Shown here: piece after piece, positions 7,995 through 17,922 of the stretch
How positions within the stretch are numbered: the stretch's first letter is position 1
Layout: each line of letters opens with the position of its first letter
Assembly (NCBI GenBank): GCA_014382375.1
Contig: JACNJU010000050.1
Span: 1-54,046 of the forward strand
DNA: 54,046 nt
From: Rhodospirillaceae bacterium
GTDB taxonomy: Bacteria > Pseudomonadota > Alphaproteobacteria > Rhodospirillales > JABHCV01
Direction: 5' to 3'
Notes under the pieces: model-generated
Told to the model about the DNA's origin: nothing
The model's database searches: none
Seen by the model: only the letters and a program-made list of their open reading frames with translations
Position numbers and translations under genes: made by a program

Positions 7995-8756
7995 ATGTTG
8001 TCAGACCTGATCCAGATTAATCTTTTTGCCTTTTTCATGCTCTTCGCGCGGATTGGCACGGTGTTTATGTTGATGCCGGGAATTGGCACGGCCTACGTCC
8101 CGGTCAAGGTTCGCCTGACCATCGCCCTGGCGCTTTGTTTTATTCTAACGCCCCTGCTGGCCGGGCACATACCGGCAGCGCCAGTATCAAAAATCGACCT
8201 GATGCTGTTGCTGTTAAGTGAGGTTACGATCGGGATATTTATCGGTCTGGTGGCGCGTATTACTGTTGGTGCCCTACAGACCACGGGCACTTTGATCGCC
8301 CTGTTTTCCTCGTTGGCTAACGCCCTGATCCGCGATCCCATTGCCGAACAGCAAAGCTCACTCATTGCAACATTTCTTAGTATGCTGGGCATGGTGCTGA
8401 TTATCGTCACTGATCTGCACCACCTGATGATCCGCGGCGTTGTTGAAAGCTATAGCCTTTTCGTGCCCGGTCAGTCGCTGTCGTTTGGGGACTTTTCGGA
8501 AATGCTGGCGCGTCGTTTCGCCGACAGTTTCCAACTTGGCGTTCAGTTGTCCTCGCCGTTCCTGCTGACGGCCCTGGTCTATTATGTCGGTCTTGGTATT
8601 CTCGGCCGGTTGATGCCGGCACTGCCGGTATTTATTGTTGTCATGCCAATTCAAATTGCCGGTCAGTTGGCTTTTCTGATGGTATCTTTGTCGGCGATGA
8701 TGATGTATTTCTTGTCCCGATTCGAGGACGCTATCATCGTATTCCTGGAGCCTTGA
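7995..8756 (+). CDS. fliR: Flagellar export gate protein FliR
   Basis: 253 residues, six or so membrane segments, the normal length. The FliR-type features are an N-terminal FARIGTVFMLMPGIGTAYVP (about 17-36), the SEVTIGIFIGLVAR segment and the C-terminal PVFIVVMPIQI motif. It completes the FliP-FliQ-FliR gate; fliP is on the other arm of the locus. flhB begins 3 bases downstream. Confidence 0.96.
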   Translation: MLSDLIQINLFAFFMLFARIGTVFMLMPGIGTAYVPVKVRLTIALALCFILTPLLAGHIPAAPVSKIDLMLLLLSEVTIGIFIGLVARITVGALQTTGTLIALFSSLANALIRDPIAEQQSSLIATFLSMLGMVLIIVTDLHHLMIRGVVESYSLFVPGQSLSFGDFSEMLARRFADSFQLGVQLSSPFLLTALVYYVGLGILGRLMPALPVFIVVMPIQIAGQLAFLMVSLSAMMMYFLSRFEDAIIVFLEP

Positions 8757-8759
8757 TAC

Positions 8760-9857
8760 ATGGCTGATGAAGACGACGCCCAAAAAACAGAAGACCCGAC
8801 TGACAAGCGAAAAGAAAAGTCGAGGAGTGATGGTCAGGTTGCTTCTTCCCAGGAAATCAAAAGCTGGATGTCTCTGCTTGGCGGCGCTTTCGGCCTGCTG
8901 GTTCTGGCTCCCGGCATAGCAACTGACATCCGTTTGATCGGTGCCAAATTCATTCTTTCGCCTGAAGCAATCCCCCTTGACCGGGACCATATACAACTCC
9001 TGTTTTTCCAGGTCTTTATTGATTTATCCATGGCGATTGGGCCATTCCTGATGCTCTTGCTGCTGCTTGCCTTTGTCTCCAGTGTCGGCCAGACAGGTTT
9101 CATCTGGGCACCCAAAAAAATAGCTCCCGATTTAAGCAAGATCAGTCTCCTGAAAGGGGCGAAGCGGTTGTTCTCGCTGCGCTCCGTCAATGAATTCGCC
9201 AAAGGCTTGTTAAAACTGTCTTTGGTCACGATCGTTGGATTGACCGTGGCGGGGCCGTTTATGACCGATATGTCGTTGTTCCTGGAACGCCCCCTGAGCG
9301 CCATGCTGGACCGCTTGTTGCAAATCTCTGTGTGGTTCACACTGGCTTCTGTTGGCGTTATGGCAGTAATTGCCAGCCTCGATTTCGCTTATCAGAAATA
9401 TACCCAGAAAAAAGAAATGATGATGAGCAAGCAGGAGGTCAAGGACGAGAACAAGCAGTCAGAAGGTGACCCGCAGGTGAAGGCCCGTATTCGCCAGATT
9501 CGCATGGAGCGGGCCCAGCAAAGGATGATGGCATCGGTGCCTGATGCCGATGTTGTGATCACCAACCCGACACATTACGCGATCGCCCTGAAATACAAGA
9601 TGGCCGATATGCAAGCCCCGGTGCTGGTTGCCAAGGGTGTCGACACGGTGGCTGCGAAAATTCGCGAAGTCGCTGATGAAAATGATATTCCGATTGTCGA
9701 AAATCCCCCCCTTGCGCGTGCCCTGTATGCTTCTGTTGAGCTTGATGAAGAAGTCCCCGAGGAACATTATATGGCGGTTGCCGAAGTGATCGGTTATGTC
9801 ATGCGTCTGCGTGGTGACTTGCCGCCGCAGCAGGTAATAGAGCCGGGGCCACAGTGA
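8760..9857 (+). CDS. flhB: Flagellar export switch protein FlhB
   Basis: 365 residues. A hydrophilic N-terminus (DDAQKTEDPTDKRKEKSRSD), four membrane segments (about 30-205), a linker helix, then the cytoplasmic autocleaving domain with the conserved NPTH (in VVITNPTHYAIAL, about 260-272). FlhB sets export specificity and changes it after cleavage between Asn and Pro. A second copy of only its C-terminal domain is encoded at 5801-6247. The stop overlaps the cckA start by 4 bases (GTGA). Confidence 0.97.
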   Translation: MADEDDAQKTEDPTDKRKEKSRSDGQVASSQEIKSWMSLLGGAFGLLVLAPGIATDIRLIGAKFILSPEAIPLDRDHIQLLFFQVFIDLSMAIGPFLMLLLLLAFVSSVGQTGFIWAPKKIAPDLSKISLLKGAKRLFSLRSVNEFAKGLLKLSLVTIVGLTVAGPFMTDMSLFLERPLSAMLDRLLQISVWFTLASVGVMAVIASLDFAYQKYTQKKEMMMSKQEVKDENKQSEGDPQVKARIRQIRMERAQQRMMASVPDADVVITNPTHYAIALKYKMADMQAPVLVAKGVDTVAAKIREVADENDIPIVENPPLARALYASVELDEEVPEEHYMAVAEVIGYVMRLRGDLPPQQVIEPGPQ

Positions 9858-12394
9858 AAAATGAGCCGTTAACACAGGATGAAGTGAGCAGAGCGAGCCT
9901 GGCCTTTGGGGTTCCTCGCCAATTAATTTACGGCATCGGCTTTTGCCTGCTTGGCGTCATTGCCGTGCTTGGCGCACTTAATGCTACTGGCGCGTTCCTG
10001 GCGATCATGACGGCCCTTGCCGGGGCGACCCTGGCGGCGGCCCTGTGGTCGTTTTATCAATTGCTGCGCGGAGCCTCTGTAGAGAGCATTGTCGCCGCCG
10101 CCATCGATAACAGTGGCGAGGCTGTCTTCGTAACCGCCTTGCCGGTTGATGGTGAGACCCCGCTGACCTATGCCAATCCCGCCTTTTTTTCACTGTTTCC
10201 GCCGCCGGTTAAAAATTTAGCTGCTCTGGCGCAATTGCTGGAAGGCGGGGAGAGCGCCCTAGATGAATTTGCCCGCCTGCGGGCCACGGCCAATGCCGGT
10301 GGAGCCGGTCATAGTGAACTGTCGATCAAAGGTGCATCAGGGGCGCTTGAATGGCGCAGGATATCGGTCCAGCCTTTTCAAATACCGGGAAACCGGCAGG
10401 GTCATGTCTTGTGGCGCAGCCGGGACATCACGGCGCGGCGCGAGATGGACGCGGCACGGGCGCGGGAAGGGGAAACATTCGCCGATTATCTGGATAATCT
10501 CCCGGCCGCCTTTTTTTCGGCTGACGCGGACGGCAACATTCTTTACGCCAACAACAAGTTTGTTGAGTGGTTAGGGGTGACAGCCGAAGATCTGCGCGCC
10601 CGTAATTTGCGTTTTTCGGATTTCGTCGTCGCCGGAAGTGCGGATGCTGCCCCCGGGTCTTCGGAATCAGGGGTTAGCGGCGATGTGACCCTGCGCGGAC
10701 CCGGTGGCAGTCTGTTCAAGGCTTGCCTTGTGCAGTCTGAACAGGTCGACGAAAACGGCGAGATGATGTACAGCCGTTCAGTACTGCTCAGGGATTTGAC
10801 CTGGCGCGGTGAGACCGGGGTGCAGGGATTGCCGATGTCCTCCGCGACCGGTAATTCCCATAAACTGCGCTGGTTGTTTGACGAGGCACCGGTCGGCATC
10901 GTGCTGCTCGATCTACAGGGCAATGTGACGGAGTCCAACCGGGCCTTTTTGAAACTGCGCGGCATTCATCAGGACTCGGTCATTGGCAGGCCGTTTTCCG
11001 AACAAATCAGCAAGGAAGACCGCGGCGATGTAGCGGCCCAGTTATCGAAGGTCGTGATGGGGATCATGCCGGCATCACATCTTGAAGTTCGTATGCCGGC
11101 CATGGGCGAGCGGGAACTGGTGGCCTCACTTTATGCCAGCCGTCTAGAGGATGATTCAGGCGAGGTCTCGGGCCTGGTCCTGCACTTTATCGACACCACA
11201 GAACACAAGAACCTGGAGGTGCAATTCGCCCAGTCTCAGAAAATGCAGGCCGTCGGCCAGTTGGCCGGGGGTGTGGCCCATGACTTCAATAACCTGCTGA
11301 CCGCGATGATTGGCTTCTCCGACTTGCTGTTGATGCGTCATGGGCCCGACGATCCGTCCTTTTCCGATATTCAGCAAATCAAGCAGAACGCCAACCGGGC
11401 GACAAATCTTGTTCGCCAGTTGCTGGCTTTCTCACGCCAGCAGGAGCTGGAGCCGGTGATCCTTGATGTCACCGAAGCCCTGTCGGACCTGTCCAATTTG
11501 CTGGGCCGCCTGATCGGCGAGAATATGGAACTGCAAATGAACCACCAGCGCGATTTGTGGTTGCTGAAAGTCGACCGGGGCCAATTCGATCAGGTCATTA
11601 TCAACCTGACCGTCAATGCCCGCGATGCCATGCCCGGCGGCGGTGCGGTTTCGATCAGAACAGCCAATATCAACATCAGTGAAGCCACCCAGCGCGGTCA
11701 CGAGGTTATGCGGGCTGATGATTATGTCCTGGTCGAGGTTTCTGACAGTGGCGTCGGCATCGCCAAGGAAGATCTGTCGCGTATTTTCGAGCCGTTCTTC
11801 TCGACCAAGGAAGTCGGTGCCGGAACGGGCCTTGGTCTGTCGACCGTCTACGGCATTATCCATCAGACCGGCGGCTATATCTTCGTCGACAGCGCCCCTG
11901 GTGAAGGCACCACGTTCAGCATTTACCTGCCGCGTTTCATCGCCGATGAAGAAGCCGCGGCTGAGCTTGCGACCGCACCTTCAATCATCCACGCTGACGG
12001 GGGCAGCGAAGGGGACCTGACCGGCGAGGGCACGGTGTTGCTGGTTGAGGACGACGACGCGGTCCGCATGTTTGGCGCGCGCGCCCTGCGCAACAAGGGC
12101 TATCAGGTTCTCGAGGCGGGCGACGGCGAGGAGGCGCTGGACGTTATCAACAACGGCTCCAACCAAATCATCGACCTGATCATTTCAGACGTCGTCATGC
12201 CCGGCATGGATGGCCACACCCTGGTCCAGCTGGTCCGCCACGAAATGCCGACGATCAAGATTATTCTGATGTCAGGCTACTCCGAGGACGTCTTCGCCGA
12301 AGACGTCGAACGCGACACCAGCATCGAATTCCTGGCCAAGCCGTTCAGCCTGAAAGACCTGGCCGGCAAGGTCAAGGATGTGATGGGCGGGTAG
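9854..12394 (+). CDS. cckA: CckA-type hybrid sensor histidine kinase
   Basis: 846 residues, GTG start overlapping the flhB stop. Two N-terminal membrane segments (about 22-70), several PAS-like domains (about 75-460), a HisKA helix with the phospho-acceptor His476 in [11 protein letters not shown], a HATPase domain (N box [31 protein letters not shown]), and a C-terminal receiver with Asp779 (ISDVVMPG) and a late Lys (FLAKPF). This order and the HDFNNLL box are typical of CckA, which feeds phosphate to ChpT and then to CtrA and CpdR and switches between kinase and phosphatase. Its place at the end of a flagellar export operon with CtrA-like boxes suggests a feedback loop (inference). It could be another PAS hybrid kinase, but CckA fits best. 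Confidence 0.87.
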   Translation: MKNEPLTQDEVSRASLAFGVPRQLIYGIGFCLLGVIAVLGALNATGAFLAIMTALAGATLAAALWSFYQLLRGASVESIVAAAIDNSGEAVFVTALPVDGETPLTYANPAFFSLFPPPVKNLAALAQLLEGGESALDEFARLRATANAGGAGHSELSIKGASGALEWRRISVQPFQIPGNRQGHVLWRSRDITARREMDAARAREGETFADYLDNLPAAFFSADADGNILYANNKFVEWLGVTAEDLRARNLRFSDFVVAGSADAAPGSSESGVSGDVTLRGPGGSLFKACLVQSEQVDENGEMMYSRSVLLRDLTWRGETGVQGLPMSSATGNSHKLRWLFDEAPVGIVLLDLQGNVTESNRAFLKLRGIHQDSVIGRPFSEQISKEDRGDVAAQLSKVVMGIMPASHLEVRMPAMGERELVASLYASRLEDDSGEVSGLVLHFIDTTEHKNLEVQFAQSQKMQAVGQLAGGVAHDFNNLLTAMIGFSDLLLMRHGPDDPSFSDIQQIKQNANRATNLVRQLLAFSRQQELEPVILDVTEALSDLSNLLGRLIGENMELQMNHQRDLWLLKVDRGQFDQVIINLTVNARDAMPGGGAVSIRTANINISEATQRGHEVMRADDYVLVEVSDSGVGIAKEDLSRIFEPFFSTKEVGAGTGLGLSTVYGIIHQTGGYIFVDSAPGEGTTFSIYLPRFIADEEAAAELATAPSIIHADGGSEGDLTGEGTVLLVEDDDAVRMFGARALRNKGYQVLEAGDGEEALDVINNGSNQIIDLIISDVVMPGMDGHTLVQLVRHEMPTIKIILMSGYSEDVFAEDVERDTSIEFLAKPFSLKDLAGKVKDVMGG

Positions 12395-12397
12395 GGC

Positions 12398-13681
12398 TCA
12401 AACGCTACCTGTGGCCTCTCCCAAAGCCTCATCGAAACGCCCCAGAAATTCGCCAATCACCGCCTCGTCGTGGGCGATGGAAAGATACAGCTTGGTTCCC
12501 ATGGGGTTCAGGAAGACGCCCTTGCGCAACAGCGCCAGCATGGTTGCCCGGCCGCGTTGTTTGTCACCTTTACAGGTGCCCCGGTAGTTGATGGCGGGTT
12601 GGTCCGTGAACACCACCTGGGCCAGCGGCCCGTCACCGATGATCTGGCCTGTGATCTGTCGTTTCTCAAGAATATCAGCCATGCCGCTGCGCAACATCCG
12701 GCCCATCGCGTGCAGGCGCTCGTAGGTTGCCGGTTGTCTGTAGACCGACAGGGCTGCCAGGGCGGCGGCGCACGAGACCGGGTTGCCGCCCAGGGTCGAG
12801 GCCATCCACACATAGTCATTACCGCCGATACGCTGCTCGTTGACCATCTCCATGATATCGGCCCGGCCGCCGAAAGCGCCGATCGGATAGCCGCCGCCCA
12901 TGGCCTTGCCGTAGGCGATCAGGTCAGGGATAACGCCGTAGTATTCCTGGGCGCCGCCGTAAGCGAGCCTGAAGCCGGTCACCACTTCATCAAAGATCAG
13001 TAAGATGTCGTTATCCGTACAAAGGGCGCGCACCCCTTCCAGGAAGCCCTCCAGCGGCGGCGTGCAGCGTTGCAGGGGTTCCATGATAACGGCGGCGATG
13101 TCGTCCTTGTGCTCATCAATAATGGCGCGGGTGGTCGCTAGGTCATTGTACGGGGCGACCAGCAAAAGATCGGCAACGTGCGGGGTGCCGGCGCTGGTCA
13201 GTTCCGGGGTTGGGAAGTCGAGCATTTTGTTGGGGAACAGGCTGGTCACACCGGTCTCGTTGGCGCCGTGATAAGCGCCTTCGAATTTCAGGATTTTGCG
13301 CCGCCCCGTATACCCGCGCGCCACCCGCTGGCAGTACATGGTGGCCTCCGTGCCCGATGCGCAAAAGCGTAAACGTTCCGCCGCTGGGCTGACCGACTGG
13401 ATTTCCTCGGCCAGTTCCAGGACCTGTGCGTTGAGAAAGGCGAAGTTGGACCCCAGCGGCGCTTGCCGGGTCACCGCTTCGACCACTTCGGGCCGCGCGT
13501 GACCGACCAGACAGGAGCCCCAGGCCATGGAGAAATCCAGATACTCCCGGCCCGTCGTGTCCCACAAATGACAGCCCTGACCACGCTCCATGACGACGAT
13601 ATCTTCCGGCCCAAGACCATACTCGCCATTGGAAATACCACCCGTAAAAGCCGCCAGCGCGCGCTTTGGTGTGTTGCTCAT
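12398..13681 (-). CDS. Class III PLP aminotransferase (GSA aminomutase-like)
   Basis: 427 residues from the ATG at 13681, preceded by AGGA at a proper distance; an upstream in-frame ATG at 13726 has no such site. Motifs: ASGTEATMYCQRVARGYTGR (PLP phosphate region), FDEVVTGFR (Asp that binds the pyridine nitrogen), and YGKAMGGGYPIGAFGG with the probable Schiff-base Lys. It resembles glutamate-1-semialdehyde 2,1-aminomutase, but alphaproteobacteria normally make aminolevulinate from glycine and succinyl-CoA, so a different amino donor/acceptor pair is likely. It converges with cckA at 3 bases and is divergent from recA. Confidence 0.85.
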   Translation of the reverse strand: MSNTPKRALAAFTGGISNGEYGLGPEDIVVMERGQGCHLWDTTGREYLDFSMAWGSCLVGHARPEVVEAVTRQAPLGSNFAFLNAQVLELAEEIQSVSPAAERLRFCASGTEATMYCQRVARGYTGRRKILKFEGAYHGANETGVTSLFPNKMLDFPTPELTSAGTPHVADLLLVAPYNDLATTRAIIDEHKDDIAAVIMEPLQRCTPPLEGFLEGVRALCTDNDILLIFDEVVTGFRLAYGGAQEYYGVIPDLIAYGKAMGGGYPIGAFGGRADIMEMVNEQRIGGNDYVWMASTLGGNPVSCAAALAALSVYRQPATYERLHAMGRMLRSGMADILEKRQITGQIIGDGPLAQVVFTDQPAINYRGTCKGDKQRGRATMLALLRKGVFLNPMGTKLYLSIAHDEAVIGEFLGRFDEALGEATGSV

Positions 13682-13824
13682 GGAAATATCCTGCCTGAAA
13701 TTTGTATGCTGCCCCACCATATGCATAAAGGCCTTGTAGGAATACCGGGAAAGTACGTGCGAGTCGCCCTCCGGGAGTTCCGTTGTTCGTCAGATTATCC
13801 CATTAAAGGACTCATGTTATTGTG

Positions 13825-13839
13825 GAACCAAAATGGAAC
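13825..13839. promoter_or_regulatory. LexA box upstream of recA (GAAC-N7-GAAC)
   Basis: GAACCAAAATGGAAC is an exact match to the alphaproteobacterial SOS box (GTTC-N7-GTTC on the other strand). It lies 123 bases before the recA start, between recA and the divergent aminotransferase, so it may affect both. Confidence 0.75.
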
Positions 13840-13883
13840 ATAGCTTAATTAATCATTTAATTTCAAGGCCTTGTAAAAAGTGC

Positions 13884-13911
13884 TTGCGAATGAGAACAAA
13901 AAGGGTACATT
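13884..13911 (+). promoter_or_regulatory. Candidate recA promoter with embedded LexA-like box
   Basis: TTGCGA (13884-13889) and TACATT (13906-13911) are spaced 16 bases apart. Between and over them lies GAAC-N7-GTAC at 13894-13908, one mismatch from the SOS box. A repressor bound there would block RNA polymerase. The transcription start would be about 13918, giving a leader of about 44 bases. Confidence 0.5.
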
Positions 13912-13961
13912 GAGCATCAATTGCATCGTTGGTATCCCTGTGGAATAAGTGAGTAAGAGCA

Positions 13962-15074
13962 ATGGCAAACCCCGAACTGAAGATCGTTGAGAAGGACAAT
14001 ATGAATAAGGACAAGGCGCTTGACGCCGCCCTCGGCCAGATCGAGCGGGCCTTCGGCAAGGGCTCGGTGATGCGCCTTGGTCAACGTGAAACAGTTGAGA
14101 CGGAAGTGATCTCTTCGGGTTCCATCAGCCTCGATATCGCCCTTGGTATTGGCGGCTTGCCGCGTGGCCGGGTAATCGAGGTTTACGGCCCCGAAAGTTC
14201 CGGCAAAACGACCCTCGCTTTGCACGCCGTTGCCGAGGCCCAGAAGCTCGGCGGCACTTGCGCCTTTATCGATGCTGAACACGCGCTCGATCCGGTCTAT
14301 GCCAGGAAACTGGGCGTCAATATTGACGAGCTGCTGATCTCACAGCCCGATGGCGGTGAACAGGCCCTGGAAATTACCGATACGCTGGTCCGTTCCGGCG
14401 CCGTCGACGTGCTGGTCGTCGATTCCGTCGCCGCCCTGGTGCCACGGGCCGAACTGGAAGGCGAGATGGGCGACCATCATGTCGGCCTGCAGGCACGGCT
14501 GATGAGCCAGGCCCTGCGCAAGCTGACCGGCTCGGTCTCCAAGTCCAACACCATGGTTATCTTCATCAACCAGATCCGTATGAAGATCGGCGTTATGTTC
14601 GGCAATCCGGAAACCACGTCGGGCGGCAATGCGCTGAAGTTCTATTCATCCATCCGCATGGAAATCCGCCGCATCGGCGCGATCAAGGACCGGGACGAAG
14701 TTGTCGGCAACCAGACCCGCATCAAGGTCGTCAAGAACAAGCTGGCGCCGCCTTTCAAGATGATCGAATTCGATATCATGTATGGCGAGGGCTTCTCGAA
14801 GACCGGTGAACTGATTGATCTTGGCGTCAAGGCCGGGATTATCGAGAAATCCGGCTCCTGGTTCTCCTACGGCTCGGAGCGCATCGGCCAGGGCCGCGAG
14901 AACGCCAAGACCTACATGAAGGAACATCCCGAAGCGGCAAACGCCATTGAACAGGCGATCCGCCGGGAATCGGGCCTGATTTCCGAAGCCATGCTGGAAG
15001 ACCCGGGCAACAACACGGGCGATCAGGACGATGTGGACGGCCCTGTCGATATCCTCCCGGAAGCTGGCGAGTAG
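13962..15074 (+). CDS. recA: Recombinase RecA
   Basis: 370 residues. Walker [11 protein letters not shown] (about 79-88), the conserved [26 protein letters not shown] block split around about 160-180, loop L2 region ([20 protein letters not shown]), and an acidic C-terminal tail. RecA forms filaments on single-stranded DNA, promotes strand exchange and triggers LexA self-cleavage. The start at 13962 gives the long N-terminus seen in many alphaproteobacterial RecA proteins; the Met at 14001 has a better ribosome site (GAAGGA) and would give 357 residues. Two LexA-type boxes upstream indicate SOS control, and a hairpin plus a terminator follow the gene. Confidence 0.98.
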   Translation: MANPELKIVEKDNMNKDKALDAALGQIERAFGKGSVMRLGQRETVETEVISSGSISLDIALGIGGLPRGRVIEVYGPESSGKTTLALHAVAEAQKLGGTCAFIDAEHALDPVYARKLGVNIDELLISQPDGGEQALEITDTLVRSGAVDVLVVDSVAALVPRAELEGEMGDHHVGLQARLMSQALRKLTGSVSKSNTMVIFINQIRMKIGVMFGNPETTSGGNALKFYSSIRMEIRRIGAIKDRDEVVGNQTRIKVVKNKLAPPFKMIEFDIMYGEGFSKTGELIDLGVKAGIIEKSGSWFSYGSERIGQGRENAKTYMKEHPEAANAIEQAIRRESGLISEAMLEDPGNNTGDQDDVDGPVDILPEAGE

Positions 15075-15083
15075 GGCGCATAA

Positions 15084-15116
15084 GGTCCCGGTGACGCCTA
15101 CGTTACCGAGGGGACC
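15084..15116 (+). other. Strong hairpin after recA, no T-run
   Basis: GGTCCC-GGTGACG, loop CCTA, CGTTACC, a GAG bulge, then GGGACC: a 13-pair stem with one G-U pair, 10 bases after the recA stop. With no T-run it is not a simple terminator; it may protect the recA mRNA 3' end. A second weak repeat (ACCGGT/ACTGGT) follows. Confidence 0.5.
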
Positions 15117-15148
15117 GGTGCCCCCAGACCACTGGTCCCCAAACAAAG

Positions 15149-15183
15149 AACGCGGTCTTCAATTGTGAAGGCCGCGTTTTTTT
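15149..15183 (+). terminator. Rho-independent terminator of recA
   Basis: AACGCGGTCTTC, loop AATTGT, GAAGGCCGCGTT (one G-U pair), followed by a run of seven or more T. This is a textbook intrinsic terminator and separates recA from alaS. Confidence 0.9.
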
Positions 15184-15248
15184 GTGACAGGGCCACAGCA
15201 AAGCTTTAAAAACGTTTCGTTTCTTGCCCTTACAGCCTAGATTGTCAC
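15182..15248 (+). promoter_or_regulatory. Candidate alaS promoter flanked by inverted repeats
   Basis: TTGTGA (15182-15187) and TTTAAA (15205-15210) are 17 bases apart. GTGACA (15184-15189) is matched by TGTCAC (15243-15248), with AGGGC/GCCCT nested inside and AAACG-TTT-CGTTT at the apex. The repeats thus surround the inferred transcription start. E. coli AlaRS is known to repress its own gene by binding a palindrome flanking the start; the same here is only a suggestion. Confidence 0.4.
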
Positions 15249-15250
15249 TC

Positions 15251-17896
15251 ATGAAAACCGTAAACGATATTCGCAAGGCGTTTCTCGACTACTTCGTCGC
15301 CCACGGTCACACCGCCGTCGCCTCCAGCCCGTTGGTACCGATGAACGATCCGACGCTGATGTTCACCAACGCCGGCATGGTCCAGTTCAAGAATGTCTTC
15401 ACCGGGGTTGAGCCGCGCGACTACAACCGCGCCGTCACCTCGCAAAAATGCGTACGCGCCGGGGGCAAGCACAACGACCTTGAAAATGTTGGCTACACCG
15501 CCCGCCATCACACCTTCTTCGAGATGCTGGGGAATTTTTCCTTCGGTGATTACTTCAAGGACGTCGCCATCGAGCTTGCCTGGAATCTGGTGACCAGGGA
15601 ATTCGGTCTGGCCGCAGATAAACTGCTGGTCACCGTTTACGCCGATGATGATCATGCTTTTGACTTGTGGAAAAAAATCGCCGGGTTGCCTGAAGAGCGG
15701 ATTATCCGTATCGCCACCTCGGACAATTTCTGGGCCATGGGCGATACCGGCCCGTGCGGCCCGTGTTCTGAAATCTTCTTCGATCACGGTGATCACATTC
15801 CCGGTGGCCCGCCCGGCAGCCCCGATGAAGACGGCGACCGGTTTATAGAGATATGGAATCTGGTGTTCATGCAGTTCGAGCAACTGACCCTTGATGAACG
15901 CATTGAGCTGCCCAAACCGTCGATCGATACAGGCATGGGGCTTGAGCGCATCGCAGCGGTTATGCAGGGCACCCACGATAACTACGAAACTGACATGATG
16001 CAGGCCCTGATCCATGCCTCTGCGGATGCCTCCGGCACCGATCCCGACGGCGAACACAAGGTTTCCCACCGGGTCATCGCCGATCACCTGCGCGCCACTT
16101 CGTTCCTGATTGCCGACGGCGTCTTGCCATCCAACGAGGGCAGGGGTTACGTCTTGCGCCGGATCATGCGCCGGGCAATGCGCCACGCCCATATGATCGG
16201 GGCCAGCGACCCCATGGTCTACAAACTGGTACCGGCCCTGATCACCCAGATGGGCCAGGCCTTTCCCGAACTGGTACGGGCCAAAGCCCTGATCGGTGAA
16301 ACCCTGAAGCTTGAGGAAACCCGCTTCAAGACGACCCTTGAGCGTGGCCTTAAACTTCTCGATGAAGCGACGGCGGATCTGGGTAAGGGCGGCGAACTGG
16401 CTGGTGAAACAGCCTTTAAACTGTATGACACTTACGGCTTTCCGCTTGATCTCACCCAGGACGCCCTGCGCAACCGGGGTATGAGCGTCGAGGTTGATGG
16501 TTTCAACGCTGCTATGGAGCGCCAGCGCGCCGAAGCGCGCGCCGCCTGGGCCGGTTCCGGTGACGCGGCAACCGAACAGGTCTGGTTTGAAATTCGCGAA
16601 GAGCTGGGGGCAACCGAATTCCTTGGCTACGGATGCGAAAGCGCCGAAGGCCGGATCATCGCCATTGTCGTCGATGGTAAGCGGGTGGAGCAGGCGGACG
16701 ATGGGGCAGAGGCCAGCATTATCGTCAACCAGACACCGTTCTACGGCGAATCCGGTGGCCAGATGGGTGATAGCGGCAAACTCAGGTGCGGCGATGTCGT
16801 GCTGGATGTCACGGCGACCCATAAAAAGCTTGGCGACTTGCATGTCCATCAGGGCACCCTTAAGGGCGGTGCCCTGAAAGTCGGTGACGAAGTTATCTTG
16901 AACGTTGATCACCAGCGCCGCAGCGCCTTGCGCGCCAATCATTCGGCGACCCACCTGTTACATGAAGCCCTGCGCCGCAAGCTGGGTGATCATGTCACCC
17001 AGAAGGGTTCGCTGGTCGCGCCTGATCGTTTCCGCTTCGACGTTAGTCACCCCAAGGCCGTGTCCATGGAAGAGCTTTCCTTCGTCGAAGCTGAAGTTAA
17101 TGGCCAGATTCGCGCCAACACCGCCGTCTCGACCCTGCTTATGACCCCTGAAGAGGCCATCGAAGCCGGGGCCATGGCCCTGTTCGGTGAAAAATACGGC
17201 GAGGAAGTTCGCGTTGTCTCCATGGGCGAGGGGGAAGAGGAGACGCATTATTCGACTGAACTGTGCGGCGGCACCCATGTCAGGCGAACAGGTGACATCG
17301 GACTTTTGAAAGTGCTCAGCGAGGGCGCCGTTGCCGCCGGGGTCAGACGCATCGAAGCGCTGACCGGTGAAGCGGCGTTGGCCTATCTTGAAGGTCAGGA
17401 CGCGGCCTTGCTTGAAGTGGCGGCGATTTTAAAAACCCCGGCTGCCGATGTGCCGGACCGGGTTGCCGGGCTTATGGAAGAGCGTAAAAAGCTGGAGCGC
17501 GAAGTTGCCGACCTACGCAAGAAACTGGCCGCCGGTGGCGGTGGTGGGACGGGTGCACTTGAGACAAAAGACATCGGTGGCATAACCTTCGCCCCGCAAC
17601 TGCTTGATGAGATGCCCGCCAAGGACCTGAAGGGGCTGGCCGACGACATCAAGGGCCAGATCGGCTCAGGCGTTGTCGCCCTGGTATCGGTCAGCGAGGG
17701 CAAGGTGTCGCTGGTTGTTGGCGTCACCGATGATCTGACGGAAAAACGGAGCGCCGTTGATCTTGTTCGCGCCGGCTCCGAGGCTGTTGGCGGCAAGGGC
17801 GGTGGCGGCAGACCCGACATGGCCCAGGCCGGTGGCCCGGATGCGGGCAACGCGCAAGCGGCACTGGATGCGATAGAGAAAGCCTTGTCTGAGTAA
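15251..17896 (+). CDS. alaS: Alanyl-tRNA synthetase
   Basis: 881 residues from the ATG at 15251, where the family N-terminus ([15 protein letters not shown]) begins; the in-frame TTG at 15224 would add nine residues foreign to the family. A class II catalytic core ([13 protein letters not shown], about 35-47), the tRNA recognition region, the editing domain with [11 protein letters not shown] (about 565-575) and [11 protein letters not shown] (about 676-686), then a C-terminal dimerisation part with a Gly-rich ending. It charges tRNA-Ala and removes mischarged Ser and Gly. No ribosome site is visible at the chosen start, which is odd for a housekeeping gene. Confidence 0.97.
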   Translation: MKTVNDIRKAFLDYFVAHGHTAVASSPLVPMNDPTLMFTNAGMVQFKNVFTGVEPRDYNRAVTSQKCVRAGGKHNDLENVGYTARHHTFFEMLGNFSFGDYFKDVAIELAWNLVTREFGLAADKLLVTVYADDDHAFDLWKKIAGLPEERIIRIATSDNFWAMGDTGPCGPCSEIFFDHGDHIPGGPPGSPDEDGDRFIEIWNLVFMQFEQLTLDERIELPKPSIDTGMGLERIAAVMQGTHDNYETDMMQALIHASADASGTDPDGEHKVSHRVIADHLRATSFLIADGVLPSNEGRGYVLRRIMRRAMRHAHMIGASDPMVYKLVPALITQMGQAFPELVRAKALIGETLKLEETRFKTTLERGLKLLDEATADLGKGGELAGETAFKLYDTYGFPLDLTQDALRNRGMSVEVDGFNAAMERQRAEARAAWAGSGDAATEQVWFEIREELGATEFLGYGCESAEGRIIAIVVDGKRVEQADDGAEASIIVNQTPFYGESGGQMGDSGKLRCGDVVLDVTATHKKLGDLHVHQGTLKGGALKVGDEVILNVDHQRRSALRANHSATHLLHEALRRKLGDHVTQKGSLVAPDRFRFDVSHPKAVSMEELSFVEAEVNGQIRANTAVSTLLMTPEEAIEAGAMALFGEKYGEEVRVVSMGEGEEETHYSTELCGGTHVRRTGDIGLLKVLSEGAVAAGVRRIEALTGEAALAYLEGQDAALLEVAAILKTPAADVPDRVAGLMEERKKLEREVADLRKKLAAGGGGGTGALETKDIGGITFAPQLLDEMPAKDLKGLADDIKGQIGSGVVALVSVSEGKVSLVVGVTDDLTEKRSAVDLVRAGSEAVGGKGGGGRPDMAQAGGPDAGNAQAALDAIEKALSE

Positions 17897-17922
17897 TCAA
17901 CTAGGCTTATCTAAGGAACACA

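Noticed and set aside
13781-13795. GTTC-N4-GTTC in the recA region as a LexA box
   Set aside because: Spacing is 4, not the 7 of the alphaproteobacterial box.
13841-13862. TTAATTAATCATTTAA near recA as another CtrA box
   Set aside because: Spacing between the TTAA halves is 8 or 4 bases, not 7, so it does not fit.
15245-16954. 569-codon open frame opposite alaS
   Set aside because: A frame of this kind is common opposite GC-rich conserved genes; alaS on the plus strand has all its motifs.
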